Shown: piece by piece, positions 1 through 9,404 of the stretch
Position numbering within the stretch: position 1 is the stretch's first letter
Layout: each line of letters starts with the position of its first letter
NCBI GenBank assembly: GCA_934457115.1
Contig: CAKSHI010000005.1
Location: 37,991-101,990 of the forward strand
DNA length: 64,000 bases
Direction: 5' to 3'
Origin: an uncultured Eubacteriales bacterium
Lineage (GTDB): Bacteria; Bacillota; Clostridia; Oscillospirales; Acutalibacteraceae
Notes under the pieces: model-generated
Told to the model about the DNA's origin: nothing
Seen by the model: only the letters and a program-made list of their open reading frames with translations
Databases searched by the model: none
Program-made: the position numbers and the translations under genes

Positions 1-2
1 CA

Positions 3-706
3 CCTAAATATGACACATCGTCTTTTGAAAGAATTGATGTTGATTGCATTTTTTCAGTTGGACCAAATTGCCGTGTGGCATATAACTTATCTAGAAATGG
101 TATGAGACCATTTGCAGTTCCGCTTGACTATATCGGACATCCCGGGGGGTAGAAGGCTTCCCTCAATATTCTTTATCCACAGTCAACCATCTTTATGAAA
201 CCCATTTTAAGGACTTTTTTGAGGATGCCCAAGTGATTCCAAATAAATTTTGTGGTAATTGCAGGTGGGTAAGGGACACCAAGAATAATATCTATTCTAT
301 TCATCATTTTAATAGAAATAACCCCATGTACATTGAGCAGAGTAATTTTAGAAAAACTATGATTGAAAGAGCAAAAAGACAAGAGGATGCTTTTAGGAGA
401 GCAAACTCTATAGGATTTATAACAAATAGAAAAAATGCAAGTGTAAATGAGCTATCAGCCTTTGTTACAAGGTTTAGTAAGCTTTATCCAAACAAAAAGG
501 TAACACTTATAAATATGGTACATAAAGAAATGCCCGGCATGCAACAAAAGACTATATTCAAAAATGGGAATCTAAAAGTTGTGCAATTTACTTATAATGA
601 AATATTACCTAAAACCGATGAATTTAAAAATATTGCCGAGTGGGAAGGAAATGTTTTTGCGTGGAAAGCAGCTTTGAGCTGTGTACACCTTAACAAGGCA
701 AAATAA
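3..706 (+). pseudogene. DUF1796-type putative papain-like cysteine peptidase, frameshifted, 5' end outside window
   Basis: The first reading frame (3-152) ends with a segment of the form SVGPNCRVAYNL...PLDYI, which resembles the catalytic-cysteine block of DUF1796 putative papain-like peptidases (consensus like SLGxxCxxAxxL...PFDWI). It stops at a TAG (150-152) just after a run of six G (144-149). The protein continues in another frame from about 149 to 706, beginning VEGFPQYSL and containing SIHHFN, a possible catalytic His region, and a long C-terminal part. A one-base change in the G run would join the two parts. The beginning of the gene lies left of the window. It is called a pseudogene because of the shift; a sequencing error in the homopolymer is equally possible. 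The family assignment is by motif memory only. Confidence 0.6.
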
Positions 707-748
707 TTAAATAAGAAGTATATTAGTATGGATAGAGCGGTATATTGA

Positions 749-787
749 TACGGATGGATATGTGGATAGCCTATATATCTATCCGTA
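749..787 (+). terminator. Hairpin downstream of the DUF1796 gene
   Basis: A 12-bp inverted repeat (749-760 with 776-787, one G-U pair) with a 15-nt loop is followed only by AT-rich sequence, not a clean U run. It is probably a terminator separating the DUF1796 remnant from prfB. Confidence 0.5.
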
Positions 788-833
788 ACTTTATATATAA
801 GTATTATATTTTAAAATATCGCATTCCTTTACT

Positions 834-861
834 TTGACAATATTATATTTTATAATATTAT
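834..861 (+). promoter_or_regulatory. Probable sigma-A promoter of prfB
   Basis: TTGACA at 834-839 and TATTAT at 856-861 are separated by 16 bases. The start codon of prfB follows at 889 after an AAAAGG ribosome binding site. The very AT-rich context makes chance -10 matches likely. Confidence 0.5.
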
Positions 862-888
862 TATATATAGAATAAAAAGGATGATATC

Positions 889-2010
889 ATGCTACAATTT
901 GATGAGTTAAGGCTTTCTTTGGAAGAATTAAGACCACAAATAGAGGATTTAAGAGAAGCTATAGGTGTTGATACTATTGAAAAGGAAGTAAAAGAGCTGG
1001 AAAAAACAGCTGCCGAACCCGGTTTTTGGGATGATGTAAATGAATCTAAAAAAATCCTAAGGAAAACAAGTATATTAAAGAACAAGGTTGAGAGTTATAA
1101 TAAACTATACTCTTCATTTGAGGACACGCTTGCTTTAGTAGAGCTTGCAAACGAGGAAGAAGACTTATCCCTTTTACCGGAGGCTCAAAGTGAGTTTTCA
1201 AAGGTTAAGGATAATCTTGAAAATCAACGTCTTACCACACTTTTAACGGGTGAATATGATAACAATAATGCTATTTTAACATTCCATGCCGGCGCAGGCG
1301 GGACAGAGGCTCAAGATTGGGTGGAAATGCTTTATAGAATGTATTGTCGATGGGGAGAAAGGCATAATTATAAAGTGAAAACCTTAGATTATCTTGATGG
1401 TGAAGAAGCAGGACTTAAAAGTGTATCCGTCTTGATAGAAGGAATTAATGCTTATGGCTTTATGAAAAGTGAAGCGGGGGTTCATCGATTGGTTAGAGTT
1501 TCACCTTTCGATTCATCAGGAAGAAGGCACACCTCTTTTGCATCTTTAGAGGTTATGCCTGAAATTGATGATAATATAGAAATTGATATTTCTCCTGATG
1601 ATATTAAAATGGACGTGTTTAGGTCAAGTGGAGCGGGAGGACAGCATATTAACAAAACTTCTTCGGCTGTTCGTCTTACTCATTTGCCTACGGGAATAGT
1701 TGTTGCTTGCCAAAATGAGAGAAGTCAACATCAAAATAGGGAAGTTGCTATGAAGATGCTAAAGTCAAAGCTTCTTGAAATTAAGGAAAGAGAACATCTT
1801 GATAAAATAGAGGATATAAAGGGAGACCAAAAGGAAATAGGTTGGGGTTCTCAAATTAGATCGTACGTATTTATGCCATATACCCTTGTAAAAGATCATC
1901 GCACCAACTATGAAATGGGCAATATAGGTGCTGTTATGGATGGGGATATAGACGGATTTATTAATGCCTATCTAAAAGCCCAAAGCCTAAATTCCTTAAA
2001 TAAAGATTAG
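889..2010 (+). CDS. prfB: Peptide chain release factor 2
   Basis: RF2 recognises UGA/UAA stop codons and triggers peptide release in the ribosome. The 373-residue protein has the N-terminal helical domain, the codon-recognition motif SPF at residues 205-207 (diagnostic for RF2 against the PxT of RF1) and the catalytic GGQ at 250-252 within SSGAGGQHINKTSSAVR. The start ATG has an AAAAGG site 8-9 bases upstream. Oddly, the usual programmed +1 frameshift (CUU UGA C near codon 25) is absent: the reading frame is continuous through LREAIGVDTIEKE, so autoregulation by UGA readthrough is not available here. The gene is monocistronic or cotranscribed with the following GtrA gene. Confidence 0.97.
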   Translation: MLQFDELRLSLEELRPQIEDLREAIGVDTIEKEVKELEKTAAEPGFWDDVNESKKILRKTSILKNKVESYNKLYSSFEDTLALVELANEEEDLSLLPEAQSEFSKVKDNLENQRLTTLLTGEYDNNNAILTFHAGAGGTEAQDWVEMLYRMYCRWGERHNYKVKTLDYLDGEEAGLKSVSVLIEGINAYGFMKSEAGVHRLVRVSPFDSSGRRHTSFASLEVMPEIDDNIEIDISPDDIKMDVFRSSGAGGQHINKTSSAVRLTHLPTGIVVACQNERSQHQNREVAMKMLKSKLLEIKEREHLDKIEDIKGDQKEIGWGSQIRSYVFMPYTLVKDHRTNYEMGNIGAVMDGDIDGFINAYLKAQSLNSLNKD

Positions 2011-2087
2011 GTATTATTATAATATTTTTAGAATATTAAAAATATAACTTGTCTAGAAAAAATAAGTATATAAAAAAGGAAATACAA

Positions 2088-2510
2088 ATGAAAAACAAAT
2101 TTTTTGATATAAAACTTTTAAAGTTTATCGTAGTAGGCGTAGTAAACACATTATTTAGTATGTTATTAATGTTTTTGCTTTATAATCTATTGCATTTTGG
2201 GTATTGGGGTTCTTCTTCAATATCATATATATTAGCAAGTATATTAAGCTTTGTTTTAAATAAAAGTTTTACTTTTAAAAATAAGGATTCCATAGTGAAA
2301 ACAGCAGTAAAGTTTTCTATTAATGTTGCAGTATGCTATGTTTTGGCATACAGTGTATCAAAACCGTTAGTTATATTAATTCTTTCAAAGTTTAGTTTAT
2401 CAAGCGAGATAATAGACCAAGCAGCAATGTTATTTGGCATGGTTATTTTCACGATGCTAAATTATGTTGGCCAAAGGTTTTTTGCATTTAAGAATACGAC
2501 AAATGCTTAA
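2088..2510 (+). CDS. GtrA family membrane protein
   Basis: A 140-residue integral membrane protein with four predicted transmembrane helices. It opens with KFIVVGVVNTLFSMLLMF and has the LNKSFTFKNK stretch after helix 2 that is typical of GtrA-like proteins, which are thought to flip or assist transfer of lipid-linked sugars to cell-surface polymers. The ATG at 2088 is chosen because AAAGGA lies 7 bases upstream; a TTG 39 bases earlier is in frame but has no ribosome binding site. It is 77 bases downstream of prfB and ends at a strong bidirectional terminator. No glycosyltransferase is adjacent, so the substrate is unknown. Confidence 0.85.
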   Translation: MKNKFFDIKLLKFIVVGVVNTLFSMLLMFLLYNLLHFGYWGSSSISYILASILSFVLNKSFTFKNKDSIVKTAVKFSINVAVCYVLAYSVSKPLVILILSKFSLSSEIIDQAAMLFGMVIFTMLNYVGQRFFAFKNTTNA

Positions 2511-2541
2511 AATCATTAATATAGCTATATAATTAAAAATA

Positions 2542-2579
2542 AAAATCGCCGATGTATTTTAAAATACATTGGCGATTTT
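2542..2579. terminator. Bidirectional terminator between convergent GtrA gene and recN
   Basis: Two 19-base arms (2542-2560 and 2561-2579) form a near-perfect palindrome with A-rich and T-rich flanks on both strands, so it can end transcription from both sides. Confidence 0.85.
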
Positions 2580-2585
2580 CATTTT

Positions 2586-4268
2586 CTATTTTATATTAGA
2601 TGCTTTTGCCATTTCAAGCATTTCCTTTGCATTTTTAAGGGTTGCATCGGTTATATTAAGTCCACCTATTATTCGAGCAATTTCATGTTGACGGCCGTCA
2701 TTGTTTAGGGTTTCAATTTTTGTGTACGTCCTTTGGTTTTCTACTGTCTTTTTAATAAGAAGATGATTATCTCCAAAGACTGCAATTTGTGAAAGGTGTG
2801 TGACGCATATAACTTGCCTGTTTTTAGATACTTCCTTTAGTTTTAGTCCAACCTTTTGAGCGGCACTTCCGCTTATACCCGTATCAACCTCGTCAAATAT
2901 CATAGTGTCTACATCATCGTTTAATGATAGCACGTTTTTGATGGATAGCATTATCCTAGAAAGTTCTCCACCTGATGCGATTTTAGATAAGGGCTTTTGC
3001 GCTTCACCTGAGTTCGTGGAGATTAAAAACTCAACTTTATCTTTACCAAGTGAGTATTTTTCACAGCATTTTATATCTACATATATAGATACACCCAGCA
3101 TATCAAGGTAAGTAAGCTCATCCTTGACCTTCTTTGAAAATTCCTTAGCAGTTTGTCTTCTTTTAGATGAGAGTAGGTCTGCTAATCGATCAGCTTCATT
3201 TTCTAATAAACTTTTCTTCTCTTCGAGTTTGTGCAGCTCCTGATCGGAATTTTCTATCTTGGAAAGCTCTTTTTTAATTTTATCTAAATAGTTTAGGATT
3301 TCTTCTATGGTGTTGCCGTATTTTCTTTTTAGCTTATGAATTTGGTCTAATCTTTCTTCTATTTCATCAAGTTCATTTTGGTCATAGAAGGTGTCATCAA
3401 GATAGGAGTTAAGATCCATAGAACAATCTTCGATTTCATAAAAAGCATTTTGAAGCCTGTTTCTTGTTTCTTGAGATTTTGTGAGGAAGTCATTTATACT
3501 GTCTAGTTCTAAAACTGCTTCGTTTAGGTTTTTTAGAACTCCCGGGAATTCATCCTTACCATCTAGTAGATACTTTGTTTGATTAATAGCACGAGCTATT
3601 TTTTCACTATTCAAGTAATTATTCCTTGTTTCTATAAGTTGCTCTAATTCGCCGGGCTGAAGGTTAGCATTCTCGATTTCTTCGACTTGAAATCGTAATA
3701 GATCTAACCGCTGTTCTCTTTCCATATCGTTTACTAATAGCTTTTTTATTTCATTATTGACATTAGTAAATTCATTATATACTGCTTTATATTTATCAAG
3801 AAGTTCATTTAGATTTCCAAGTTTATCTATATACGAGATATGTGATGATGTTGATAAGAGACCGTAATTTTCATTTTGACCATGTATATTTATTAGATTT
3901 AGTCCAAGTTCTTTTAGGAAGGATACAGTCGTTGGCCTGCTGTTTATATAGCAGGTACTTTTTCCGTTTATATTGATTTCTCTACTTATTATTAGAAGCT
4001 GATCCTCATCCAAAGTATATCCTGCTTTTTTTATTTTTTCCAACACTGTAGGTGATAGGTCATCGAATGTGGCGGATACAAATGCAGAGCTAGCTCCTGT
4101 TCGTATTAAATCCTTAGATATACGTTTACCTAAAATTGAATTAATAGCCCCAATAACTATAGATTTTCCTGCCCCCGTTTCACCCGTCATAACGTTAAGG
4201 CCGGATTTGAAGTTGATATTTGATTTTTCTATTACTGCTATATTTTCAATGTATAGGTTTGTGAGCAT
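2586..4268 (-). CDS. recN: DNA repair ATPase RecN
   Basis: SMC-like ATPase used in double-strand break repair. The 560-residue protein has Walker A GETGAGKS at residues 29-36, a central coiled coil, the ABC signature ASGGELSR, Walker B IFDEVDTGISG and the late VTHLSQIA segment. The ATG at 4268 is preferred over an upstream in-frame ATG because GGAAGGTGA precedes it by 5 bases, and it sits 4 bases after the argR stop. It is the last gene of the nusB-to-recN operon. In many Clostridia spoIVB and spo0A follow recN; here a terminator and a convergent gene follow. Confidence 0.97.
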   Translation of the reverse strand: MLTNLYIENIAVIEKSNINFKSGLNVMTGETGAGKSIVIGAINSILGKRISKDLIRTGASSAFVSATFDDLSPTVLEKIKKAGYTLDEDQLLIISREININGKSTCYINSRPTTVSFLKELGLNLINIHGQNENYGLLSTSSHISYIDKLGNLNELLDKYKAVYNEFTNVNNEIKKLLVNDMEREQRLDLLRFQVEEIENANLQPGELEQLIETRNNYLNSEKIARAINQTKYLLDGKDEFPGVLKNLNEAVLELDSINDFLTKSQETRNRLQNAFYEIEDCSMDLNSYLDDTFYDQNELDEIEERLDQIHKLKRKYGNTIEEILNYLDKIKKELSKIENSDQELHKLEEKKSLLENEADRLADLLSSKRRQTAKEFSKKVKDELTYLDMLGVSIYVDIKCCEKYSLGKDKVEFLISTNSGEAQKPLSKIASGGELSRIMLSIKNVLSLNDDVDTMIFDEVDTGISGSAAQKVGLKLKEVSKNRQVICVTHLSQIAVFGDNHLLIKKTVENQRTYTKIETLNNDGRQHEIARIIGGLNITDATLKNAKEMLEMAKASNIK

Positions 4269-4272
4269 GAAA

Positions 4273-4728
4273 TCACCTTCCAAAGATTAAGTCTTGAAAT
4301 ATATCTACTATGTTTTTAGCACTTTTATTGTCTTGCATTGCAATAAATATTGTATCGTCTCCTGCTATAGTACCGACTAGATGGTCAAAGTGAAGAGAAT
4401 CTATGTTTGCGCAGATTGCTTGGGCCATACCACTTATAGTTTTTATAACGACCATATTTTGTGCAATGTCAATCTTGGTTATCGAGGAGGAAAAAATCGA
4501 TAAGAAGTTAGGGGAGTCTTGAGGAATGGTAGGTTTGTTATACTTATATTTATATTTCCCATTTTCAGTTGGTACTTTAATAAGCTTTAATTCCTTAATA
4601 TCCCTTGAAACGGTTGCTTGGGTTATATGATATTGATTTTCTTTTAGTAGTTTTAAAAGGTCTTCTTGAGTATCGATGTCGTTATTTTGAATTAGTTCTA
4701 AAATCATTTTGTGTCGTTTATTTTTCAC
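4273..4728 (-). CDS. argR: Arginine repressor ArgR
   Basis: Hexameric arginine-responsive DNA-binding regulator (151 residues). The N-terminal winged helix carries ITQATVSRDIKELKLIK, and the C-terminal domain has the arginine-binding, oligomerisation signature VGTIAGDDTIFIA. The start is GTG with AAGGAG 9 bases upstream; that binding site lies in the last codons of nadK. No arg biosynthesis gene is in the window. This position between nadK and recN is standard in Firmicutes, where the protein (AhrC in Bacillus) also acts on distant arginine genes. Confidence 0.96.
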   Translation of the reverse strand: MKNKRHKMILELIQNNDIDTQEDLLKLLKENQYHITQATVSRDIKELKLIKVPTENGKYKYKYNKPTIPQDSPNFLSIFSSSITKIDIAQNMVVIKTISGMAQAICANIDSLHFDHLVGTIAGDDTIFIAMQDNKSAKNIVDIFQDLIFGR

Positions 4729-4730
4729 TG

Positions 4731-5579
4731 CTAAATTCTCCTTTCTGATAACTTCTGGTTTAAGACATCATAAAAGTTATTTTCAGAAAGATTTATAAGA
4801 CCTACTTGTGTTTTAGATACTGTTATTTCAACTACATCATCATAGGATAGCTTAATAGATTTTTCACCGTCTATAGTTAAATATAATTGACGATTATTTT
4901 CTTTGGCAGAGTAAATGGATAGATTGGAATCTTCGCCAAAGACTATTGACCTTGAAAAAAGAGAATGAGAACAAATAGGGGTTAGCAAGATACATTTCAT
5001 ATTTGGTTCAACGACGGGTCCGCCGGCTGAAAGCGAATAGGCAGTTGAACCGGTGGGGGTTGCTATTATAATTCCGTCTGCTCTATATTGATTTATCTTG
5101 TTATCATTGAAGGCTACGTTTAGATCTACAAGTCCTGATATCTTGCCTCCGGAAAAAACAGCGTCATTTAAGGCAAAGAATTTCTTATCATTTATATATA
5201 TATCAAGCATCATTCTATTTTCAATAGTAAAATCGTTGGAAGTTATTTTTTTGAGATTTTTAAGTTCATTGGGTTCAAGTCCTGCTACAAATCCTATTCT
5301 ACCAAGATTTATTCCTAAGACTGGTTTTTGATAAAGGCAGGCTCTTTTAGACGTATGGATAATAGTACCATCACCGCCTATTGTTATAACCAAATCACAA
5401 TTTCTCAAGACAGAGTCAATGTCTCTATGAAATTCTATACCGCTAAAATGTGAAAAGTACTTTTTAAATTTAATTTCTAATAGTACTTTAGCGCCTAAGG
5501 ACATCAATTCATTAATAACATTATATGCGCAGTTTATAGAGCCTTTTTTTTGAAGATTAGGGATTAGGGCTATGTTCAC
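4731..5579 (-). CDS. nadK: NAD kinase
   Basis: Phosphorylates NAD to NADP. The 282-residue protein contains the GGDGT motif at residues 68-72 and the conserved glycine-rich block [22 protein letters not shown]. Length and motif spacing are normal. The start overlaps the 3' end of tlyA by 23 bases, with GGTGAAC directly upstream, so translation is probably coupled. It shares the operon with dxs and ispA, whose reductive downstream steps use NADPH, although this gene order is simply common in Firmicutes. Confidence 0.96.
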   Translation of the reverse strand: MNIALIPNLQKKGSINCAYNVINELMSLGAKVLLEIKFKKYFSHFSGIEFHRDIDSVLRNCDLVITIGGDGTIIHTSKRACLYQKPVLGINLGRIGFVAGLEPNELKNLKKITSNDFTIENRMMLDIYINDKKFFALNDAVFSGGKISGLVDLNVAFNDNKINQYRADGIIIATPTGSTAYSLSAGGPVVEPNMKCILLTPICSHSLFSRSIVFGEDSNLSIYSAKENNRQLYLTIDGEKSIKLSYDDVVEITVSKTQVGLINLSENNFYDVLNQKLSERRI

Positions 5580-6396
5580 CTATTTCACCACCGTTTAATA
5601 TTATATGTGAATCTTTAACCAACTTTTTGACATCTATATCATCTTTATGCTTTTTATTATTTGACTTTTCTATATATAATAAATATTCAATATTACCCTC
5701 CGGACCTTTTATTGGTGAAAAATCAAGACCTAAAATGTTGAATCCGTTTTCGTATGAAAAGTTTATTATTTTATTTATCACATCTTCATGAACTTTAGGG
5801 TCTCTAACAACACCTTTTTTGCCTACATTTTCTTTTCCGGCTTCAAATTGTGGCTTTATAAGGCATACAGCTTGAGCATTGTCCTTCATAAATTTATATG
5901 CAGCGGGCAAAACCAAACATAGAGATATAAATGAAACATCGACACTAAAAAAGTCTATAGGATCTTTTATTTGCTCGTCAGTTATATATCTTATGTTTGT
6001 TCGTTCAAGGTTGATGACTTTGGGGTCTGTTCTTAATTTCCAAGCAAGTTGACCGTAACCTACGTCTATAGAATAGACCTTTTTTGCTCCATTTTGGAGC
6101 ATACAGTCCGTAAATCCGCCGGTAGAGGCACCTATGTCCATGCAAATTTTATCCCTTAAATCTATAGGGAAAATCTTAATAGCCTTAGCAAGTTTATAGC
6201 CACCACGGCTTACATATGGCATGGCTTTTCCTCTTAATTCAACCTTAACATCATCTTTATAGAAGGTTCCTGCCTTATCGGATTTTTGATTATTTACGTA
6301 TATTTTACCTTCCATTATTAGGGCTTTTGCTTTTTCACGGCTTTCTGCAAGGCCCTTTTCAACTACTATGCAGTCAAGCCTCTTCTTTTGGGCCAT
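5557..6396 (-). CDS. tlyA: TlyA-family rRNA 2'-O-methyltransferase (S4 plus FtsJ domains)
   Basis: TlyA/RlyA family: S4 RNA-binding domain at about residues 1-60 ([20 protein letters not shown]) followed by an FtsJ-like SAM methyltransferase with VSRGGYKL and the glycine motif [16 protein letters not shown]. In characterised relatives it 2'-O-methylates cytidines in 16S and/or 23S rRNA. It is often annotated as hemolysin A, which is misleading. It overlaps dxs by 23 bases upstream and nadK by 23 bases downstream; GGAG lies 7 bases before the ATG. Confidence 0.93.
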   Translation of the reverse strand: MAQKKRLDCIVVEKGLAESREKAKALIMEGKIYVNNQKSDKAGTFYKDDVKVELRGKAMPYVSRGGYKLAKAIKIFPIDLRDKICMDIGASTGGFTDCMLQNGAKKVYSIDVGYGQLAWKLRTDPKVINLERTNIRYITDEQIKDPIDFFSVDVSFISLCLVLPAAYKFMKDNAQAVCLIKPQFEAGKENVGKKGVVRDPKVHEDVINKIINFSYENGFNILGLDFSPIKGPEGNIEYLLYIEKSNNKKHKDDIDVKKLVKDSHIILNGGEIGEHSPNP

Positions 6397-8257
6397 AATT
6401 ACACTCCATTAAAATTTTATTAATCATTCCACTATCATCGAGTTCTAGATAGTGAAGTGCGCTTGCAACGGAAGCTTGGTTTACGAAGGTATCATTAATA
6501 GCATTTAGATAGAATTTGGATTCTATATTGTTTTCTCTCAATGACTGTCCAAAATGTTCACCAATTCCGCCGCTTTTTATTCCTTCTTCAAAGAAAAAGA
6601 TTTTTTGGGCTTGTTTAACTATGTCATAGACTTTTTGATCTATGGGCTTAATTCTATTTAGTTTTATTATACAAACATCTATGTTCATTTCCTTAAGCTT
6701 TTCTTTTGCTATACAAGCATAAGAAAATAATCTACCGTAGGTCACAATCATAATTTTAGCATTAGTTTGTCCATAAACATCGAAATGACCTTTAGACTCT
6801 TTAAAATCTACGGGTTTATATAATTCGCCGCCTCTAGGATATCGAATTGCAGCGACACCATCACAATGATAAAGGCAATCACAAAGCATTATACTCATTT
6901 CCTTATAATAAGAAGGAGCAAAGATAGTGACATTAGGTATAGAATTTAAGAACGAGGCATCAAATACTCCTTGATGAGTTTCGCCGTCCTCTCCAACAAT
7001 TCCTGCCCTGTCTATAGCTAAAACTACATTCAACTTTTGCAAAGCAGCATCGTGGATAATTTGGTCATAGCCTCTTTGTAAAAAGCTTGAGTAAACTGCA
7101 AATACGGGTTTCATGCCGCCTGATGCCAAACCGGCTGCAAATGTTATAGCATGTTCCTCTGCAATGCCTACGTCAAAGAATCTTTCATTAAAATCTTTTG
7201 CAAAGCCTAAGAGGCCTGTACCCATTTTCATTGCGGCAGTTATAGCACATATCTTTTCATCCTTTTGGGCAAATTCGCAGAGTTGGTCGCCAAAAACTGT
7301 AGAAAAGTTTGTTTTGTTTAGGACTTGGGCGCCCTTACTAATATCAAAAGGTGATGTGCCATGATAAATTTTGGGGTTTTCTTCTGCAAACTGATATCCC
7401 TTTCCTTTTTTGGTTATGACGTGTATTAGGACGGGTTTGGTCATTTTTTTAGCATATTCAAAAACCCTTGTAAGTTTCCCTATGTCATGCCCATCAAAAG
7501 GCCCGTAATATAAAAATCCCATATCCTCAAACAATGTACTATGATACATTAAGTTTCTTAGTGCAGACTTTGATTTTAGGAATAAACGTCTTATGGGCCG
7601 ACCTATTAGTGGTGTATGAGTTAATACGTATTCAACCCTTTTTTTAATTCTTAGGTAAGAGGGCATGGCTCTCATTTCGGCTAAGTACCTTGCTATTGCT
7701 CCAACGTTTCTTGATATAGACATTTTATTGTCATTCAAGACAACGATAAAGTTCTTTTTAAACCTTCCTGCGTTGTTTAGACCTTCATATGCAAGTCCGC
7801 CTGTAAGAGCGCCGTCACCTATAACGGCAACAACATTTCCGGATTTCCCGGATATGTCGTTAGCATTTGCAATACCAAAAGCTGCAGATATAGAGGTACT
7901 GCTGTGCCCTGAGTTAAAAGAGTCATATTTACTTTCGTTTCTCTTTGGAAAGCCGGAAAGACCTCCTTCTTTTCTTATAGTGTGCATTTGGTCCAAACGA
8001 CCCGTTAATATTTTATGAGTGTAGCACTGATGCCCAACATCCCAAACTATGCTGTCGTTTGTAGAGTTAAAGACCTTATCAAGCGCCACAGTGAGCTCGA
8101 CTGCTCCTAAATTTGAGGCTAGGTGACCTCCGTTTTTTGATACTATATATATAAGTTTTGATCGAATTTCTTTGCATAGACACTCTAAATCAGAATTAGA
8201 TAAGTTTTCTAAATCAGCGGGAGATTTTATCTTTGTAAGAAATTTGTATTCATCCAT
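6374..8257 (-). CDS. dxs: 1-deoxy-D-xylulose-5-phosphate synthase
   Basis: Condenses pyruvate and glyceraldehyde 3-phosphate in the first step of the MEP isoprenoid pathway, using thiamine diphosphate. The 627-residue protein has the ThDP motif GDGALTGGLAYEGLNNAG, GHDIGKLT, YHGTSPFD, the catalytic Glu region FDVGIAEEHA, and the C-terminal transketolase domain. The ATG at 8257 has GAGGAG 9 bases upstream; an in-frame TTG nine bases earlier would overlap that site. It sits directly upstream of tlyA and downstream of ispA, with which it cooperates in polyprenyl synthesis. Confidence 0.97.
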   Translation of the reverse strand: MDEYKFLTKIKSPADLENLSNSDLECLCKEIRSKLIYIVSKNGGHLASNLGAVELTVALDKVFNSTNDSIVWDVGHQCYTHKILTGRLDQMHTIRKEGGLSGFPKRNESKYDSFNSGHSSTSISAAFGIANANDISGKSGNVVAVIGDGALTGGLAYEGLNNAGRFKKNFIVVLNDNKMSISRNVGAIARYLAEMRAMPSYLRIKKRVEYVLTHTPLIGRPIRRLFLKSKSALRNLMYHSTLFEDMGFLYYGPFDGHDIGKLTRVFEYAKKMTKPVLIHVITKKGKGYQFAEENPKIYHGTSPFDISKGAQVLNKTNFSTVFGDQLCEFAQKDEKICAITAAMKMGTGLLGFAKDFNERFFDVGIAEEHAITFAAGLASGGMKPVFAVYSSFLQRGYDQIIHDAALQKLNVVLAIDRAGIVGEDGETHQGVFDASFLNSIPNVTIFAPSYYKEMSIMLCDCLYHCDGVAAIRYPRGGELYKPVDFKESKGHFDVYGQTNAKIMIVTYGRLFSYACIAKEKLKEMNIDVCIIKLNRIKPIDQKVYDIVKQAQKIFFFEEGIKSGGIGEHFGQSLRENNIESKFYLNAINDTFVNQASVASALHYLELDDSGMINKILMECNYGPKEEA

Positions 8258-8291
8258 ATTTAGCAACTCCTCTCTAAAATCTAATCAGTTG

Positions 8292-9182
8292 CTATTTTCT
8301 TCTTTTTGATAATTGAATAGCAATGTTTCTTAAAAATACCGGGTCATCATCAAACTCATTTAGAGCAGCTATTGACTTTTGTGTTAGTTCATTAACAATT
8401 TCTTTGGATCTTTTTAGACCTAAAATTGAGACATATGTAGATTTTTCATTTGCAAGATCACTTTTTATAGGTTTACCAAGCTCTTTTTGATCAGCAGTTA
8501 TATCTAGTATATCATCTACTATTTGAAAGGCAAGGCCTAAACATTCAGCATATTTTTCGGCAGCATTAATTTTTTTCTCGTCGGCAGAAGCTAAAACGCA
8601 ACCCATTGAGCAGGCAGCCTTTATAAGTGCACCCGTTTTTTTGTTATCCGTATCTTTTAATACATCAATGTCTATTTTCTTGGATTCATTATAAAGATCA
8701 AGGGCTTGACCTCCAATCATGCCGTAAAAGCCTGAGCCTTTAGCTAGTATACCCGCAGCTCTTATTACATTCTCGGTTGGGATAGACTTTGTATTTGCAT
8801 TTGAAAGCATTGTTTCAAATGCTAGGTTTAATAGGGCATCTCCTGCAAGTAGGGCAATATCCTCACCAAAGGCAATATGGTTAGAGGGCTTGCCACGGCG
8901 CATATAGTCGTTATCCATACAAGGTAGGTCATCATGGATTAATGAATATGTATGAATCATTTCTATAGCGCAAGCAAAGGGTAGAACATCTTCTATATTT
9001 TTACCCCCACATATTTTATAAAACTCTATAAGAAGGACTGGTCGTATTCTTTTTCCTCCTGCCATAAGGCTATACTCCATGGCTTTGGATAAGTTAGATT
9101 GGGCAGGGTTTGAATCGCTTGGTAAGTATTTTGCCAATGCCTTTTCTATTGTATCGATATAAGTTTCCATTAATATTTTCAT
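8292..9182 (-). CDS. ispA: Polyprenyl synthetase, farnesyl diphosphate synthase type
   Basis: Head-to-tail prenyl condensation to farnesyl or geranyl diphosphate. The 296-residue protein has the first aspartate-rich motif DDLPCMDND (from residue 84), GGKRIRP, GQALDL, KTGALI and the second motif DDILD. ATG with GGAGG 8 bases upstream. It lies between xseB (3-base gap) and dxs. Short-chain specificity is inferred from family and context. Confidence 0.95.
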   Translation of the reverse strand: MKILMETYIDTIEKALAKYLPSDSNPAQSNLSKAMEYSLMAGGKRIRPVLLIEFYKICGGKNIEDVLPFACAIEMIHTYSLIHDDLPCMDNDYMRRGKPSNHIAFGEDIALLAGDALLNLAFETMLSNANTKSIPTENVIRAAGILAKGSGFYGMIGGQALDLYNESKKIDIDVLKDTDNKKTGALIKAACSMGCVLASADEKKINAAEKYAECLGLAFQIVDDILDITADQKELGKPIKSDLANEKSTYVSILGLKRSKEIVNELTQKSIAALNEFDDDPVFLRNIAIQLSKRRK

Positions 9183-9185
9183 AGT

Positions 9186-9404
9186 TTAATCCTCCAAATT
9201 TTTACTTGTATTTTCTTCAAGTTCACCAATGTCTATTATCTTTTGTTCGGCTTCTTTTAACGTTTTATAGCAATTTACTGCTATAGCATTACCATCTTCA
9301 AAGAGCTTTAAAGAGTCTTCTAATGATTCATTGCCACTTTCAAGTTTTTCAACAATGGATTGGAGTTTTTTCATTGATTCCTCAAATGTCAGTTTCTTTT
9401 TCAT
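9186..9404 (-). CDS. xseB: Exodeoxyribonuclease VII small subunit
   Basis: A 72-residue helical protein matching XseB: LTFEESMKKLQSIVEKLESG, then LEDSLKLFEDGNAI. It partners XseA to degrade single-stranded DNA. The ATG at 9404 is chosen over an in-frame GTG three codons earlier because AAGGA sits 11 bases before the ATG but only 2 bases before the GTG. It overlaps the end of xseA by 23 bases. Confidence 0.95.
   Translation of the reverse strand: MKKKLTFEESMKKLQSIVEKLESGNESLEDSLKLFEDGNAIAVNCYKTLKEAEQKIIDIGELEENTSKNLED

Noticed and set aside
138..152. Programmed -1 frameshift in the DUF1796 gene
   Set aside because: The G run lacks a typical A/U-type slippery heptamer and visible stimulatory hairpin, and the family is not known to use frameshifting; mutation or sequencing error is simpler.
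889..1010. Programmed frameshift site in prfB
   Set aside because: No in-frame UGA and no CUUUGAC at the expected place; the frame is continuous.
5557..6396. Hemolysin function for TlyA
   Set aside because: The S4 plus FtsJ architecture is that of an rRNA 2'-O-methyltransferase; the hemolysin label is historical.
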